From positions 1 to 53,973 of the forward strand of contig JAADVB010000119.1 in NCBI GenBank assembly GCA_023334545.1: DNA of 53,973 nucleotides, written 5' to 3'. This DNA is from Salisapilia sapeloensis. Its lineage: Eukaryota; Oomycota; Peronosporomycetes; Peronosporales; Salisapiliaceae. The notes under the pieces are model-generated. The model saw nothing but the letters and a program-made list of their open reading frames with translations, was not told the DNA's origin and did no database searches. Numbering within the stretch: the stretch's first letter is position 1; each line of letters starts with the position of its first letter. Below are positions 19,650-29,434 of this stretch, piece after piece. The position numbers and the translations under genes were made by a program.

Positions 19650-19965
19650 ATGACGGCGGGGCTTATAGTCACAGCAGCATACCTCTCTGGGGCAGTCTGC
19701 ATTGTACTATTCACGCTAGCAGTGCTCTGGATTGTTGTGTGGAAATTCGTGCTGGCAAAAATGCCGTTTATCCAGGAGCTCTTCGATCTCAAACGGCCGC
19801 GAAGTTCGAGCAATCTATCGAAGCAAGACCCTGAGACGATTTCATTCGAGAGTCGATACAAATCGTATCGCCAAGTACGTCTTGCATGAACTATATTGTA
19901 TGCTATCGTGTTATTAATCGCTGTGATGACGATAGAAGCGACAATCGGTAAAAAATTTGCGGTGA
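19650..19965 (+). CDS. Single-pass small membrane protein, SMIM13-like
   Basis: Two exons, 19650-19874 and 19936-19965, around a 61-nt GTACGT...ATAG intron give 84 aa. One hydrophobic segment (residues about 5-31) leads into WIVVWKFVLAKMPFIQELFD. That resembles the juxtamembrane WYFVWHLFLSKFKFLRELVG of human SMIM13 in spacing and charge. The remaining tail is polar, and the second exon adds the basic end KRQSVKNLR. The function of SMIM13 proteins is not known. The similarity is short, so the name is tentative. Confidence 0.55.
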
Positions 19966-20058
19966 GCTGAAGGAGGGAGATATATGATGATAGACTAATA
20001 ATACAGCATTGCATTATACTTTACAAGAGCATATCGTCTTGCTATTGCATCATTTTAT

Positions 20059-20371
20059 TCATTTTTCCCGGTTGGAACTAGAACTCGTAGTTTGCTTCTC
20101 ATTATGTTGACCAAATACATCCTCGCCACTCTTCTGGCTGTCAGATTGAGCTGCATTACGCTCTTGAAGCTGCTGCTGCACTGGTTTGTGTACTTGAGAC
20201 TGCATGTCTTCTGGCAGCTCCCAGTAGCTTCGGCCCTTGGCCATGTTATAATAATACACACGCTAGCACACACCAAGTTGGCATAAAAATTCATACGTAT
20301 CTAAATACAAAGCAAGGTAGCAATACGCCTTGATCGTCCATGTGCTGCGTCCATAGACCACTCTTCTCCAT
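20059..20371 (-). CDS. Small WW-domain protein
   Basis: Exons 20327-20371 and 20059-20262, around a 64-nt GTATTG...GCTAG intron, give 82 aa. Joining them creates a complete WW domain: LWTQHMDDQGRVYYYNMAKG and RSYWELP, with both signature tryptophans, the GR turn and YYYN. The rest is Gln/Ser/Asn-rich. WW domains bind proline-rich peptides. A lone N-terminal WW in an 82-residue protein suggests a small adaptor, for example near splicing or ubiquitin ligase complexes (inference). Without the splice the domain is broken, which supports the intron. It diverges from the hydrolase gene at 20468. Confidence 0.7.
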
Positions 20372-20438
20372 CGCTGTATCCGACGCGGTAGTTGGTACAA
20401 TGAACCAAAAGTGTACCTATGCAGTTATTCTTGAAGTT

Positions 20439-20460
20439 CACGTCATCACGTCAGACGTGA
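20439..20460. promoter_or_regulatory. Cluster of ACGTCA/TGACGT half sites
   Basis: CACGTCA (20439-20445), CACGTCA (20447-20453) and the inverted GACGTGA (20454-20460) lie between the divergent WW gene and hydrolase 1. They look like bZIP/CRE half sites. The downstream paralogue has a full palindrome at 21526. Confidence 0.4.
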
Positions 20461-20467
20461 TTCAGTC

Positions 20468-21478
20468 ATGCTACGAGCATTCCAGCGGTCTCAAGCGAGA
20501 CTCTCCCTCCATATACGACCTAATGCATGGATGAAACAATTTAGCTCGGAAGGAATGGACTTTGACCAATTTTATTCGGTAGAAGTGGGTTCGAAATCTT
20601 TAGTGAGCTACATTGATATTGGACCGACGGATTCGACGATCGACGCGACCAAAGCGCCGACTATTGTGATGCTGCATGGAACTCCAGGGAGTTTCAACGA
20701 TTTTCGCTACATGGTACCACATTTGCAAGCGACCAATCGAGTCATTGGCATTACCTTGCCAGGTTTTAATGACTCCAAAGTGCTCGATCGAGAACACTTT
20801 TATGACCTCACGACAAACGTACAAGGCGCTGCCTTAACATATGAAGCTTTGCAGGAAATACTAGGTGCTCGCAAAGGTAGTGGAAACCCGAAAAACCTGT
20901 TCGTACTTGGTCATTCGTTTGGTGGGCACTCTTCCATCCACTTGACTGCCTTGGACGCGAAAGAGCAAAAGCTTCATGTTAAGGGACTCGCACTTGTCTC
21001 CTCAGCAGGGACGCGTCCTCATAAAATCTTGACCCCCTCCTTTAACGCCATCATCTGGAGCATGATTTCTTCCAAATTACCACTAGTGGAGCCAGCTGCG
21101 CGATATATCACTCGCTTGTTCATGTTGCATATACTCAAGTTTCCAAACAAAGGCGACGAAGACTACTTTATCGCTGGTTTCGCTCGAGCTGCGACAGCTG
21201 AATTTGCAAAAGTCTCCGAAGAGTTGGATCGATTGTATGACTTACCAACTTTCTATGCGTGGGCAAAGGATGACAGTCATATTGAAGAAGAAGTGTTCCA
21301 GGAAGTCGCTGCAAAGAGCCAGGCATTTGGTCCTCGCCTCGTATTTGCTTCTGGAGGACACAATATCCAAAAGACAAGAGCTGAAGTCATTTCTGAACAC
21401 CTTGTGGAATGGACGAGGAATGTTTTAGATGGGAAAGCCCAGAAAAAGTACTCGGCAACACCAGTAGAGCTTCCGTAA
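20468..21478 (+). CDS. Alpha/beta hydrolase 1 (tandem pair)
   Basis: The product is 336 aa in a single exon. The N-terminus (MLRAFQRSQARLSLHIRPNA) could be a mitochondrial presequence. The alpha/beta hydrolase fold has the oxyanion motif HGTPGSFNDFRYM and the nucleophile elbow GHSFGGH. The catalytic Asp lies in the late FYAWAKDDSHIE region, and the His is in ASGGHNIQKTRAE. Substrate is unknown; the layout resembles epoxide-hydrolase or ester-hydrolase branches. It is followed 87 bp later by a paralogue with the same landmarks (HGxPG, GHSxGGH, SGLALxSSAGxxPHK, GGHNxQKTRAEV), so the pair arose by tandem duplication. Confidence 0.88.
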   Translation: MLRAFQRSQARLSLHIRPNAWMKQFSSEGMDFDQFYSVEVGSKSLVSYIDIGPTDSTIDATKAPTIVMLHGTPGSFNDFRYMVPHLQATNRVIGITLPGFNDSKVLDREHFYDLTTNVQGAALTYEALQEILGARKGSGNPKNLFVLGHSFGGHSSIHLTALDAKEQKLHVKGLALVSSAGTRPHKILTPSFNAIIWSMISSKLPLVEPAARYITRLFMLHILKFPNKGDEDYFIAGFARAATAEFAKVSEELDRLYDLPTFYAWAKDDSHIEEEVFQEVAAKSQAFGPRLVFASGGHNIQKTRAEVISEHLVEWTRNVLDGKAQKKYSATPVELP

Positions 21479-21525
21479 CTTGAAATAAAGTTTTCTTTTC
21501 TTTTCTTTGTTCACCTCCATCTGAA

Positions 21526-21537
21526 GTTGACGTCAAC
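21526..21537. promoter_or_regulatory. Perfect CRE-type palindrome
   Basis: GTTGACGTCAAC is fully palindromic with a TGACGTCA core, 28 bp before the start codon of hydrolase 2. This is the consensus binding site of CREB/ATF-type bZIP factors. Confidence 0.5.
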
Positions 21538-21565
21538 AACATCGCTGATCGGCACATTTGCAAAA

Positions 21566-22546
21566 ATGCTTCGTCTCGCACATCTCTCTCCACGGGTTTC
21601 TACGTCTCGATGCCTTGCAATGGCTTCCAATAAGGCTGGGAATCGTGCATTTTCCTCACGGATCGAATTGCCGGAACCCAAGTTTGTCCAAGTGGCCGAG
21701 AAAGCATCCATCGAGTATATTGATGTCCAACCAAAGTCGTCGACTGAAAATAGACCGACAATTGTGCTCATGCATGGAGCTCCTGGGACGTATAAGGACT
21801 TTCGGTACTTGATACCTCATTTGCAACACTCTGCTCGAGTCATTGGCATTAATTTGCCTGGTTTCGGTCAATCCCAAGCTCTAGATGACCGCAACTTTTA
21901 TGACCTCGCTGGCACCGTTGCTGGTGCACAAGTAGCCATTGATGCTTTAGAGCAAATTTGCAACCCCGAAGAAAAGTTATTTATACTCGGACATTCCGTC
22001 GGTGGTCATTCAGCCATCCACGGAACAGCCATTGCTCGCCAACGTGATGTACTGAATGTGAGTGGTCTGGCTTTGCTTTCATCAGCAGGCTTAAAGCCAC
22101 ACAAAGCACTCACTCCATCATTCAACAGCTTTATTACAGAAGTGGCGAAAACGAGATTACCAGTCGTAGAGCCTGCAGCTCGTTGGGTATGCAAGAAAGT
22201 ATTCGTGGACTATCTCGGGTTTCCAGGTCGATTCGACACTTCGTATTACACGGCTGGCTTGGTGCGTTGCGCTGCGATGGATTACCCCCAGATACAGAAG
22301 GATGTGCATTCGTTGCGTGATTTGCCAGGGTTCTTTGCCTGGACTAAAGACGATCATTTGATCGAGGAAGACATCTCGAAAGATGTGGCAGATACAAATG
22401 CCTTTAGCCGGCAGATTGTATTTCAAGAAGGAGGACATAACATGCAGAAGACGAGAGCAGAAGTGGTTGGGAAGCTTTTGGTCGAGTGGATGGACCTCGT
22501 TGCTGATGGAAAGGGTGGGTTAGAGATGTCGTTGGAGCTCCCATAG
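21566..22546 (+). CDS. Alpha/beta hydrolase 2 (tandem pair)
   Basis: The product is 326 aa from ATG 21566, the first ATG of the frame. The N-terminus (MLRLAHLSPRVSTSRCLAMA) has a stronger mitochondrial presequence look than its neighbour. Motifs are HGAPGTYKDFRYL, nucleophile elbow GHSVGGH, a late Asp in FFAWTKDDHLIEED and His in EGGHNMQKTRAE. Both paralogues keep the same spacing, so both are probably active. The two genes are head-to-tail 87 bp apart and may share expression through CRE-like sites. The substrate is unknown. Confidence 0.88.
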   Translation: MLRLAHLSPRVSTSRCLAMASNKAGNRAFSSRIELPEPKFVQVAEKASIEYIDVQPKSSTENRPTIVLMHGAPGTYKDFRYLIPHLQHSARVIGINLPGFGQSQALDDRNFYDLAGTVAGAQVAIDALEQICNPEEKLFILGHSVGGHSAIHGTAIARQRDVLNVSGLALLSSAGLKPHKALTPSFNSFITEVAKTRLPVVEPAARWVCKKVFVDYLGFPGRFDTSYYTAGLVRCAAMDYPQIQKDVHSLRDLPGFFAWTKDDHLIEEDISKDVADTNAFSRQIVFQEGGHNMQKTRAEVVGKLLVEWMDLVADGKGGLEMSLELP

Positions 22547-23401
22547 ATAGAAGATGCAGTGTAGATATCGAGTGCATCGGTTTAACAAGAACGCGACCTG
22601 TGGAAATGAGCGTCTATGCTTAGTGCTTGTTTTTTCGAGATGACAGTAGGTCTATTACAAGAGCTTGAGGATGATGAAGAAAGTGTTTTTTAGGAAAGGT
22701 AAATAAGCAGCCACGTATGCGTTGCGGGTACTGCATGTAGATAGATTATATGGTCCACATACTTGTATTACACGAATTTCGCGATTGTTACTTTGCTACA
22801 TCAGGAGGTATGCTTTATCAAAGTTTGTATCTAGCATCCCACACCTCTCGTACGCTCACAAAGGCATTGTGTCGTGATGGCTGATTCGCACCTGCACGCT
22901 AGGTGCTACGCAATGCTCTTGACTGGGCTCTGAAAATACCAGTGGACACATAGAGTGAGAGTGCACTCAAAATGAGCCCACAGGCACAAGTGCTTCCTCA
23001 CTTATAGTAACTTTTCGGCTACAATGCCTTAAGTTAAGTAGTCGAGAGGTGGAGTGCTCCCAGCGACTATGCCATCATTTAAAGCAGTACATCTATTGAA
23101 ATGATTTGTAGAGCAGTCCTTGGCCTGAGAGGCATAAACATGATTCTAGACAAAGTATATGGCATTGCCAATGAAGGTGGTAGTGGTATCGTGGCATGCT
23201 GCCATCATGGCATGTCCGACAAGATGAATGGCCACTGTCACCACGAATCTGGCCTCGCGCTGGAACACAGTGTACACAAGACTTGGCACAAGAGGATACG
23301 AATTATCATGAAAGCTGAACGAGGGAATTTCCAGAGGAAACTTTAGAATTTTTATTCACTTCAAGCAAAATATAGAGGCAAGCAAAAGCTAAGGGATTCA
23401 T
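22547..23401. other. Intergenic stretch without a supported gene
   Basis: About 855 bp between the hydrolase pair and the 3' end of the LRR kinase. One 81-residue plus-strand ORF (23101-23346) has no motif or splice support. No RNA gene or repeat was seen. Confidence 0.5.
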
Positions 23402-25582
23402 CTACATGACCGGCTTGGGATGCACCGTGCCCTCCTTGAGGATGCTCCGGAGCCAGTAAGCAAGTAGCGTCGCCATAGGACGCTCCGATGGATCTCTTGA
23501 CAAACATTGCTGTGCAATGTCATAGATACGAGTGGGGCACGTTTCGCTGAAATCAATCTTGATCGTGCCTGTGGCGATACGGTTCATAAGCGCAACTTCT
23601 GCCAACGGCTGTCCCGTGACGTTTCGGACGTCCGAGTACGGCAGATTGTGCGTATCTAGCTCCGACAGAATGACTCCAAGCGAGTAGATGTCTGCGCTGG
23701 TACTATAGTCCGATGACCCGGTCAGGATCTCTGGAGCTAGCCACTTGGCCGTTCCTACTCCTTTCGTCATCGTCGCATTCTCCGATTCAAAGCGCGAGAC
23801 ACCAAAGTCACTCAACTTGCCTCGGATATCTTCCGTCAGAAGCACGTTCCGAGACTTGAGATCACGGTGGACGATCGGAGGGTCGAATGAATGCACGTAC
23901 ACGAGAGCCTCAACGATATCGATGGCGATGCGGAGCTTCGTATCGGTCCACTCTGTCGAACTTTTTTCCTGGTCGAGATACTGTCGAAGGTCACCCTTTT
24001 CCATGTACTCAAACAGGCCTTGGAGGTCCGACTCCATCGTCCACGCAACACCGACCAACTCGACGACGTGCGGGTGATCGAGGCTACCCACGAGCTTGAG
24101 TTCGTTGACAAAGTCGTGGATGCGGCTTCGAGTAGCATGCTCCTTCAACACACGTTTGGACGCGAGATATCTGATTCGACGATACAGCACGAGATGCACG
24201 ACGCCATAGGCTCCAGCACCAAGCACACGCACATCTTCAATGTCTTCCGATTGTACTTGCTTTGCTAGCAACTCATCGTCATTCCAAATAGATGGTAGGT
24301 TGATGGCTGTATCCATCGGTCCGGTCTTCACCGTATTTGCCACCGTCTCGTCCAAATTCTTCCCAGTATGACGTCGTCGGTAGCACCACCAGCCTATGCC
24401 CAAAGCGACGATAATACCAACGCAAACGCCGACAACTGCGCCGATGATTGTTACACTACCGCCATCGCCAGATTTACTGGTTGTGGCTTTTACATTTTCG
24501 CCTACGCAGACGATAAGTTGGTCTCCAATGCGCTTACGAGTGCTGTTTCCACATTCGACGTCAACTTCATCGATGTTGTCGATCTTGAAGGTCGTGAGAC
24601 CATTGAGAACATCGTATAGTTCCTGACTTACCGTTCGATCTGTCAATGGATTGTTGGACAAATCAAGCTCCTGAAGGTTGGTGTATTGCGATAATACAGG
24701 AGGGATAGAGTCGAGCGAGTTGTCCTCGAGAATGAGTGACTGGATGCTGGTGGAAACGAGCTCGAAATTGGTTAAATTGTTCATTCGGAGCGTCAGTGTG
24801 AAGACATCGGGAAGGCTAGCGTTCTGTCCGATCGACTCGATAAAGTTCCCAGACAATTCCACATCTTCTAAAGATGTGACGGACATAAAGTTCGTAGGAA
24901 ATTCTGTCAGCATCAAATTCCGAAACGCCATCTCCTTTGTGTTGGGAGGAATGAGCTTGGAGACGTCTATCTCTTCTTTGCTCATGTCGATGTTCATAAG
25001 TCCAAACAACGTGACATTAGTAGCACTGGCGAGGAAATCAGGTTCGATTGTCACTTTCGCCACTTTACCTTTGACGTATGTTGTCAAAGTACCTCCACCA
25101 GAAATATAAACGCTCGTGTGTCCGGGCGGAATGGTGAGAGGGCCGACACTGTCCACATGGTCGTCGTTCTTAAATGGTATGAAGGCCATTTCATACGGTA
25201 ATGCGTCAACCTGAGCTTGCCATTTCTCGTTCCCTGCCTGCTCTTTTTCAAAGGAGCTATTGTAGTCGCCGTAGGGAATGTAAAATAAGGAAAAAGATTG
25301 GGGTCTACTCGGGTTTTCCCAGGCGAAGCATTCGTATCGGCAGTTTGTCGATTCTTCTGGCTTCATACAAGTGCTCGCGTTGCTTATAAACTCCGGGTCT
25401 GGCCAGCAATCTTTGGTCCACTTGTTTGCATTGTACGCAATGCAGAGGTCAGTGAACCCTTCGGAGCAGTGTGCTTCACAGTCTTCTGAAGTCACATACA
25501 ACTTTTTGTTGGAACATTCGGCTGCCACTAAGGAAGGAAGCAACCACAGTGCCATTAGTGCACCATATCGAAGCGTTACCAT
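23402..25582 (-). CDS. LRR receptor-like kinase (TKL family), oomycete type
   Basis: The product is 726 aa in a single exon. Signal peptide is 1-21 (LMALWLLPSLVAAEC). A Cys-rich cap (residues 23-90) is followed by leucine-rich repeats at about 185-345 (LQELDLSNNPLTD, LRMNNLTNFELV). The transmembrane helix is 377-399, then RRRH. The kinase domain is about 449-712 with GAGAYG loop, Lys in ASKRV (476), HRDLKSRNV (D574), DFG (592-594) and APEIL, all intact. The order signal-LRR-TM-TKL kinase is plant-like and known from Saprolegnialean oomycetes. It should sit in the plasma membrane and sense an external ligand, which is unknown. A second receptor kinase with a different ectodomain lies at the right edge. 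Confidence 0.93.
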   Translation of the reverse strand: MVTLRYGALMALWLLPSLVAAECSNKKLYVTSEDCEAHCSEGFTDLCIAYNANKWTKDCWPDPEFISNASTCMKPEESTNCRYECFAWENPSRPQSFSLFYIPYGDYNSSFEKEQAGNEKWQAQVDALPYEMAFIPFKNDDHVDSVGPLTIPPGHTSVYISGGGTLTTYVKGKVAKVTIEPDFLASATNVTLFGLMNIDMSKEEIDVSKLIPPNTKEMAFRNLMLTEFPTNFMSVTSLEDVELSGNFIESIGQNASLPDVFTLTLRMNNLTNFELVSTSIQSLILEDNSLDSIPPVLSQYTNLQELDLSNNPLTDRTVSQELYDVLNGLTTFKIDNIDEVDVECGNSTRKRIGDQLIVCVGENVKATTSKSGDGGSVTIIGAVVGVCVGIIVALGIGWWCYRRRHTGKNLDETVANTVKTGPMDTAINLPSIWNDDELLAKQVQSEDIEDVRVLGAGAYGVVHLVLYRRIRYLASKRVLKEHATRSRIHDFVNELKLVGSLDHPHVVELVGVAWTMESDLQGLFEYMEKGDLRQYLDQEKSSTEWTDTKLRIAIDIVEALVYVHSFDPPIVHRDLKSRNVLLTEDIRGKLSDFGVSRFESENATMTKGVGTAKWLAPEILTGSSDYSTSADIYSLGVILSELDTHNLPYSDVRNVTGQPLAEVALMNRIATGTIKIDFSETCPTRIYDIAQQCLSRDPSERPMATLLAYWLRSILKEGTVHPKPVM

Positions 25583-26278
25583 GCCTTCTGACCAAGGTGG
25601 AAACTTGAATAATGCGCGAAGACGAATCGACAGATGATGGCCTCAAAAACTTCGCATTCTTAGTCACTTCGGCTCAACGTAACAACATAGCCCATTTCAT
25701 GTACGGATTGTATGGTTTGCCAAATCACCTTGGATGGCTCACAATAAATAGGGCATTACTTTTGTTCTCGTAAAGTACTTTGCGTTTAGTGGTCTAAAGA
25801 CCTGTCAGTTCAAGCCTACGCTTCCATTCAACCACAGAATAGACTGAAGTGAACATGCATACATTCGTTTACACAACTTGGACATTGACTGTAGCATGAG
25901 CTCTCTGCTTGAAGGTGACGAACCAAAGCGATGGTATCATTGGCGTACTTAATTTATTTAATATTCTTCGTAGGTATCCCACTCTCTACGAGTAAAAAAG
26001 CTCTCGAATGGATATCTAAGAAACCTTCCAGCACAGCATCGAGAAACTTACTGCATGATCCTATCAACAACTGCTATAGCACTCTTGTACATGTTTTTGC
26101 AAAGATTCGCTTCGTCTTTGTTTGTGGACCGATCAGCTTGGAGGACATAGACGGCAGTCAATTAGTTGCCAGTACCGCATGTAGGTTGCTTTTCGATGGG
26201 ACTTGCCAGCATTATCATGAATAGCAAAACTCAGTACAAAATAGCCTGGTGACGAGTAGAAATTATGGCGTCCATCTC
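25583..26278. other. Intergenic stretch without a supported gene
   Basis: About 700 bp upstream of the LRR kinase. An ORF at 25931-26224 on the plus strand begins with a hydrophobic leader-like run but then looks random. No motif, RNA gene or repeat is supported. Confidence 0.45.
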
Positions 26279-26957
26279 TCATGTTAGAACGAAACTTTGA
26301 TGAGTGCTTTTAAATAGATTGGTGGCGATGCCTTCAAAATCTAATTTATAGATAGATTTAAATGCGATATGCGCGCTAGCGGTAGTTTTGTTTAGAAATG
26401 TCCATCCAGAGTCATACATCGAAATGATACGCTTCCAGAGCGTTGCAATCTCTGGTAACCTGGCCTGGCAGCCCAGGTTGCCAGCATCAAATTTCAACGC
26501 AACTCCCATTTCGCAGGGAATGCAGGTACGCACGTTAGTGAGGTATAGGAGCAATGAAAATAAAGAAAAACAACATATTCTTACTTTTCCACTCCTTAAC
26601 TGGTCATCCAACTTCCGACCGCAACTGGAACATCAAGCGATTTCCAGAAGCTATCACCATGACATACAGCTTCCTCGAAACTGTTACTACTGGAGGCATA
26701 GCCATAGAAAAAGAAATAACCTTTGCATTGTGCTAGATATTGCAAAGACTCAAAGTACTCGTGATTGTATCTTATAGATCATAATACAATAGATTGTCTA
26801 CCAAGTCGTTCAAATTGTTCTCGACACCAATGAATGTGACAATTTTGTCGCCTCGGACTCTAGAAGCAATCATGTCCGTCCAACTACTCCAAATCTTAGC
26901 GGCTTTCATGCTGTCAAAAAATAGAGGACTTAAATACTGCACTTCTATATTTGGCAT
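26279..26957 (-). pseudogene. Decayed protein-coding gene of unknown family
   Basis: Three coding-like blocks lie in order on the minus strand but not in one frame. Block 1 (26957-26772) begins MPNIEVQYLSPLFFDSMKAA. Block 2 (about 26779-26594) contains LQYLAQCKGYFFFYGYASSS and FEEAVCHGDSFWKSLDVPVA. Block 3 (about 26530-26279) contains LPEIATLWKRIISMYDSGWT. Blocks 1 and 2 meet through a one-base frame change too close for an intron of normal size. Blocks 2 and 3 could be joined by an intron (GTTAAG...GGGAG). The amino-acid use is protein-like, but I do not recognise the family. A sequencing error would also explain the frame change. Confidence 0.35.
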
Positions 26958-27105
26958 GGTAGAATACTAAGAGCTCTACTGCGAACCAATGAACTAGTCG
27001 CAAGTTGAAATATGCACGAGCAATTGCGATGACTATGGGAGAAGCTAATCACTGTGTACGACAAAAGGAAGAAACGGGCACATTCAAACAAACTTTTAAC
27101 ATTGG

Positions 27106-28183
27106 TTATGCAGCAGTAGGCGGTCCTCCGTAGTAGTTCCAAATAGCGACTTGACGATCCCAAGAACAGGATGCAATGAGACCATCGACAAAGAGACTAA
27201 AGTCGACACCGAACGCAAATTCACGATGATGCTGAGCAGTTTGTAGTCTCGGATACGGTGATCGAACATTCCATACACCAACCGACATGTCGTACGACGC
27301 AGTGGCAATCACATCTCCATCGAAAGGAGAGCACTTAACTCTACGAATGGCATACTGATGTCCTGGCAAAACACGAAGCTCCTTGGACGGGTTTCTCGTG
27401 TCCCAGACCTTGATGCTGCAGTCTGCTGAACCAGAAACGAGCTCAAAGGGGTTGTATTTGTTCCAGTCGAGAGCAAGCACCTCGTTGTTGTGCGCAGGAA
27501 TGGTCATAGTAGACATGCCAGTGTTCATATCCCACACTTTGATCGTGCCATCACCGGAGCATGACGCTAGACGTTCGTTCTGTTGGGCATTCCATGCAGC
27601 ATGATACACTGGCTTGGTGTGTTCTGCTAACGTGAGTATGGATCGAGGTCGTTCTGGTCGCCATACTTTGATACAACTGTCCCAACTGGCCGAAGCGAAG
27701 CAATCTTTTGCGACGAGGTTCCAGCTCACGCCAGATACTTCTTGCCGATGCTCACTAAAGCTTTGAATAGGAAAGCCGTCGCGAGTCTGTAGGTGCCATA
27801 GCTTTAGAGCTCCACTAGCACACGCACTTACGAGCTGTTGGCCGTTCATTTCACTCCAAGCACAGTCGTACACGCCTTCCGGCGTGTCAAAAGCACGGAC
27901 CTAGTATTTGATATTAGATATGCCATTGCATACATATTCTTGTGACAAATTAAGCATGGGAGATGCATAGCAATGCTTGCAAATACTCATTAAAGACGAG
28001 AAATAAAAGTCTTACAGGAGCTAGGGAGCCTGACGGTAGTAGCTCATAGACGCATTGCTGTCCATTGCCAATGATACCATAGTACTGAGACGTCCCGACG
28101 GCTACGAGGTTATCTGCAAACGGACTGAACTCGACAGAGTAGCCATGTAGCTCCGTCTGCGTATGTCGAGACTGCATGAACAT
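27106..28183 (-). CDS. PEX7: Peroxin-7, PTS2 import receptor
   Basis: Exons 28016-28183 and 27106-27900, around a 115-nt GTAAGA...ACTAG intron, give 320 aa; animal PEX7 is about 323. The protein is a WD40 propeller. ELHGYSVEFSPFADNLVAVG, then TSQYYGIIGNG, is the diagnostic first blade of PEX7, and SFSEHRQEVSGVSW, CIKVW, GTIKVW, CSIKVW, GHQYAIRRVKCSPF and EFAFGVDFS follow in register. It carries PTS2-bearing enzymes to the peroxisome. Its start is 84 bp from the stop of the PPTase gene on the same strand. Confidence 0.95.
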
Positions 28184-28267
28184 ACTGGATATCGATTCTG
28201 ACGGCGGTTTTGCGTGCGTATATAAATGCGATGAATGCTGACGTGATCACAGCCATTAAATGCGCAT

Positions 28268-29202
28268 TTATATTGAAGTTGTGTTATGTTCAAGACTACC
28301 GACGAGATCCGCAAGCTCGCGCTGTTCCCAAGTCTTTGTCGGTGTATGCAAGGCACATGACTCTTCAGGAGGGCTAGCAAGTGTCGTTACGGGAAATATG
28401 GAACTTGTGTATGGTTGATGCATTGCCGACAATGGACCTTTGGCTACACTAACGAGGTGGTATCCATCGTCGCAAAGAGTGGACGTTAGTTGCCAGTCCG
28501 TCGCGATACACCGGTCAAGATACAACGTCGCTTCAGATTGATAATGCTTCGCGTCTGTGGGGATAGGTTGAGAGACGACGATCTCGAGGCGATGTAGTAC
28601 AAATCCTAATCCGATACCCACAGCTTTAATAAAAGCTTCTTTGAGCGACCAGAGCAGGTAAAAAGCTCGGTACCGCGCATCTTCATCGTTCTCTTGTGCA
28701 CAGATGAAGGACCATTCTCGACCAGTAAAGTGGGAACTGAATGCTTTGAAAAATTCTGTCGAGGAAACGTTGCCGTTCGGTCGGTCCGACAGGTTAACGA
28801 CATCGACGCCAACAAGGCGGTTTATATCACTCGAGATGGCTACGACGGATCCATGATGAGAAACATTGTAATTCCAGTAGATCGGTGCATCTTGCTTTCC
28901 ACGTCGCCAATACGGTTTTTTCTATCGAGCACAAGTTGAATCATCGAGTGTGTCCACGTGCTACACAAAGTAAAAACCTCAGGTGTCCGGCAGATCTCAA
29001 TATCTTGCGTCGGCACGTCAAAACTTTCGTGCACGATGCACCGTTGTAGCAAACGACTGGCGAGCGCTAGTTTCCGATCTTTCGTAAACATAAACTGGCC
29101 GACCTGGCGTGCCTCATCCTCTGACAGCAAATGCATCGCGCGTTGCCACAGAGACGATGTCGGTTGCCAGCTAGTTACATCAACCAGCCATTGCGTCTGC
29201 AT
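28268..29202 (-). CDS. AASDHPPT: 4'-phosphopantetheinyl transferase (AASDHPPT/Sfp type)
   Basis: Exons 28978-29202 and 28268-28921, around a 56-nt intron, give 292 aa. QVGQFMFTKDRKLALASRLL is the N-terminal signature of the eukaryotic enzyme. After the splice, WNYNVSHHGSVVAI carries the His of the active cleft, GVDVVN has the metal-binding Asp (115), and WSLKEAFIKAVGIGLGF has the Trp/Lys/Glu motif (166-180). The enzyme moves phosphopantetheine from CoA onto acyl carrier and carrier-domain proteins. One enzyme often serves both cytosol and mitochondria. The unspliced ORFs each cover only half the protein. Divergent from the exo-glucanase. Confidence 0.93.
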
Positions 29203-29374
29203 CTTTCGATTCCGTTCGACGTTGCCTCGACTTCCCTATGCCTACGAAACGCATCTATCAAGGGCAACCGAATCAAAGCGATCGTCTCGCAGGATCAGCT
29301 GCACGATCTTCGTCTGTCTCAGCCTTTACATTTTTCAAGTCAAAGGCAAAAATCTTTTTCCCAGCTCAAGATCG

Positions 29375-29395
29375 CTCTTCATTTCCCGATTTTCC
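29375..29395 (+). promoter_or_regulatory. Possible oomycete initiator plus flanking element of the exo-glucanase gene
   Basis: CTCTTCATTTCC (29375-29386) is followed at once by GATTTTCC, about 55 bp before the ATG at 29435. It resembles the published oomycete Inr (TCATTYY-like) with its FPR flank. No TATA box is visible. The match is by eye. Confidence 0.35.
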
Positions 29396-29434
29396 ATCCC
29401 GCGCGCGCATCGATTGAAGACCTCGAATTAAAAG

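Noticed and set aside
23101-23346. 81-aa plus-strand ORF
   Set aside because: His/Gly-rich run without a known domain; no promoter or splice support.
25931-26224. 97-aa plus-strand ORF with a leader-like N-terminus
   Set aside because: Only the first 19 residues look like a signal peptide; the rest is not protein-like and has no neighbour support.
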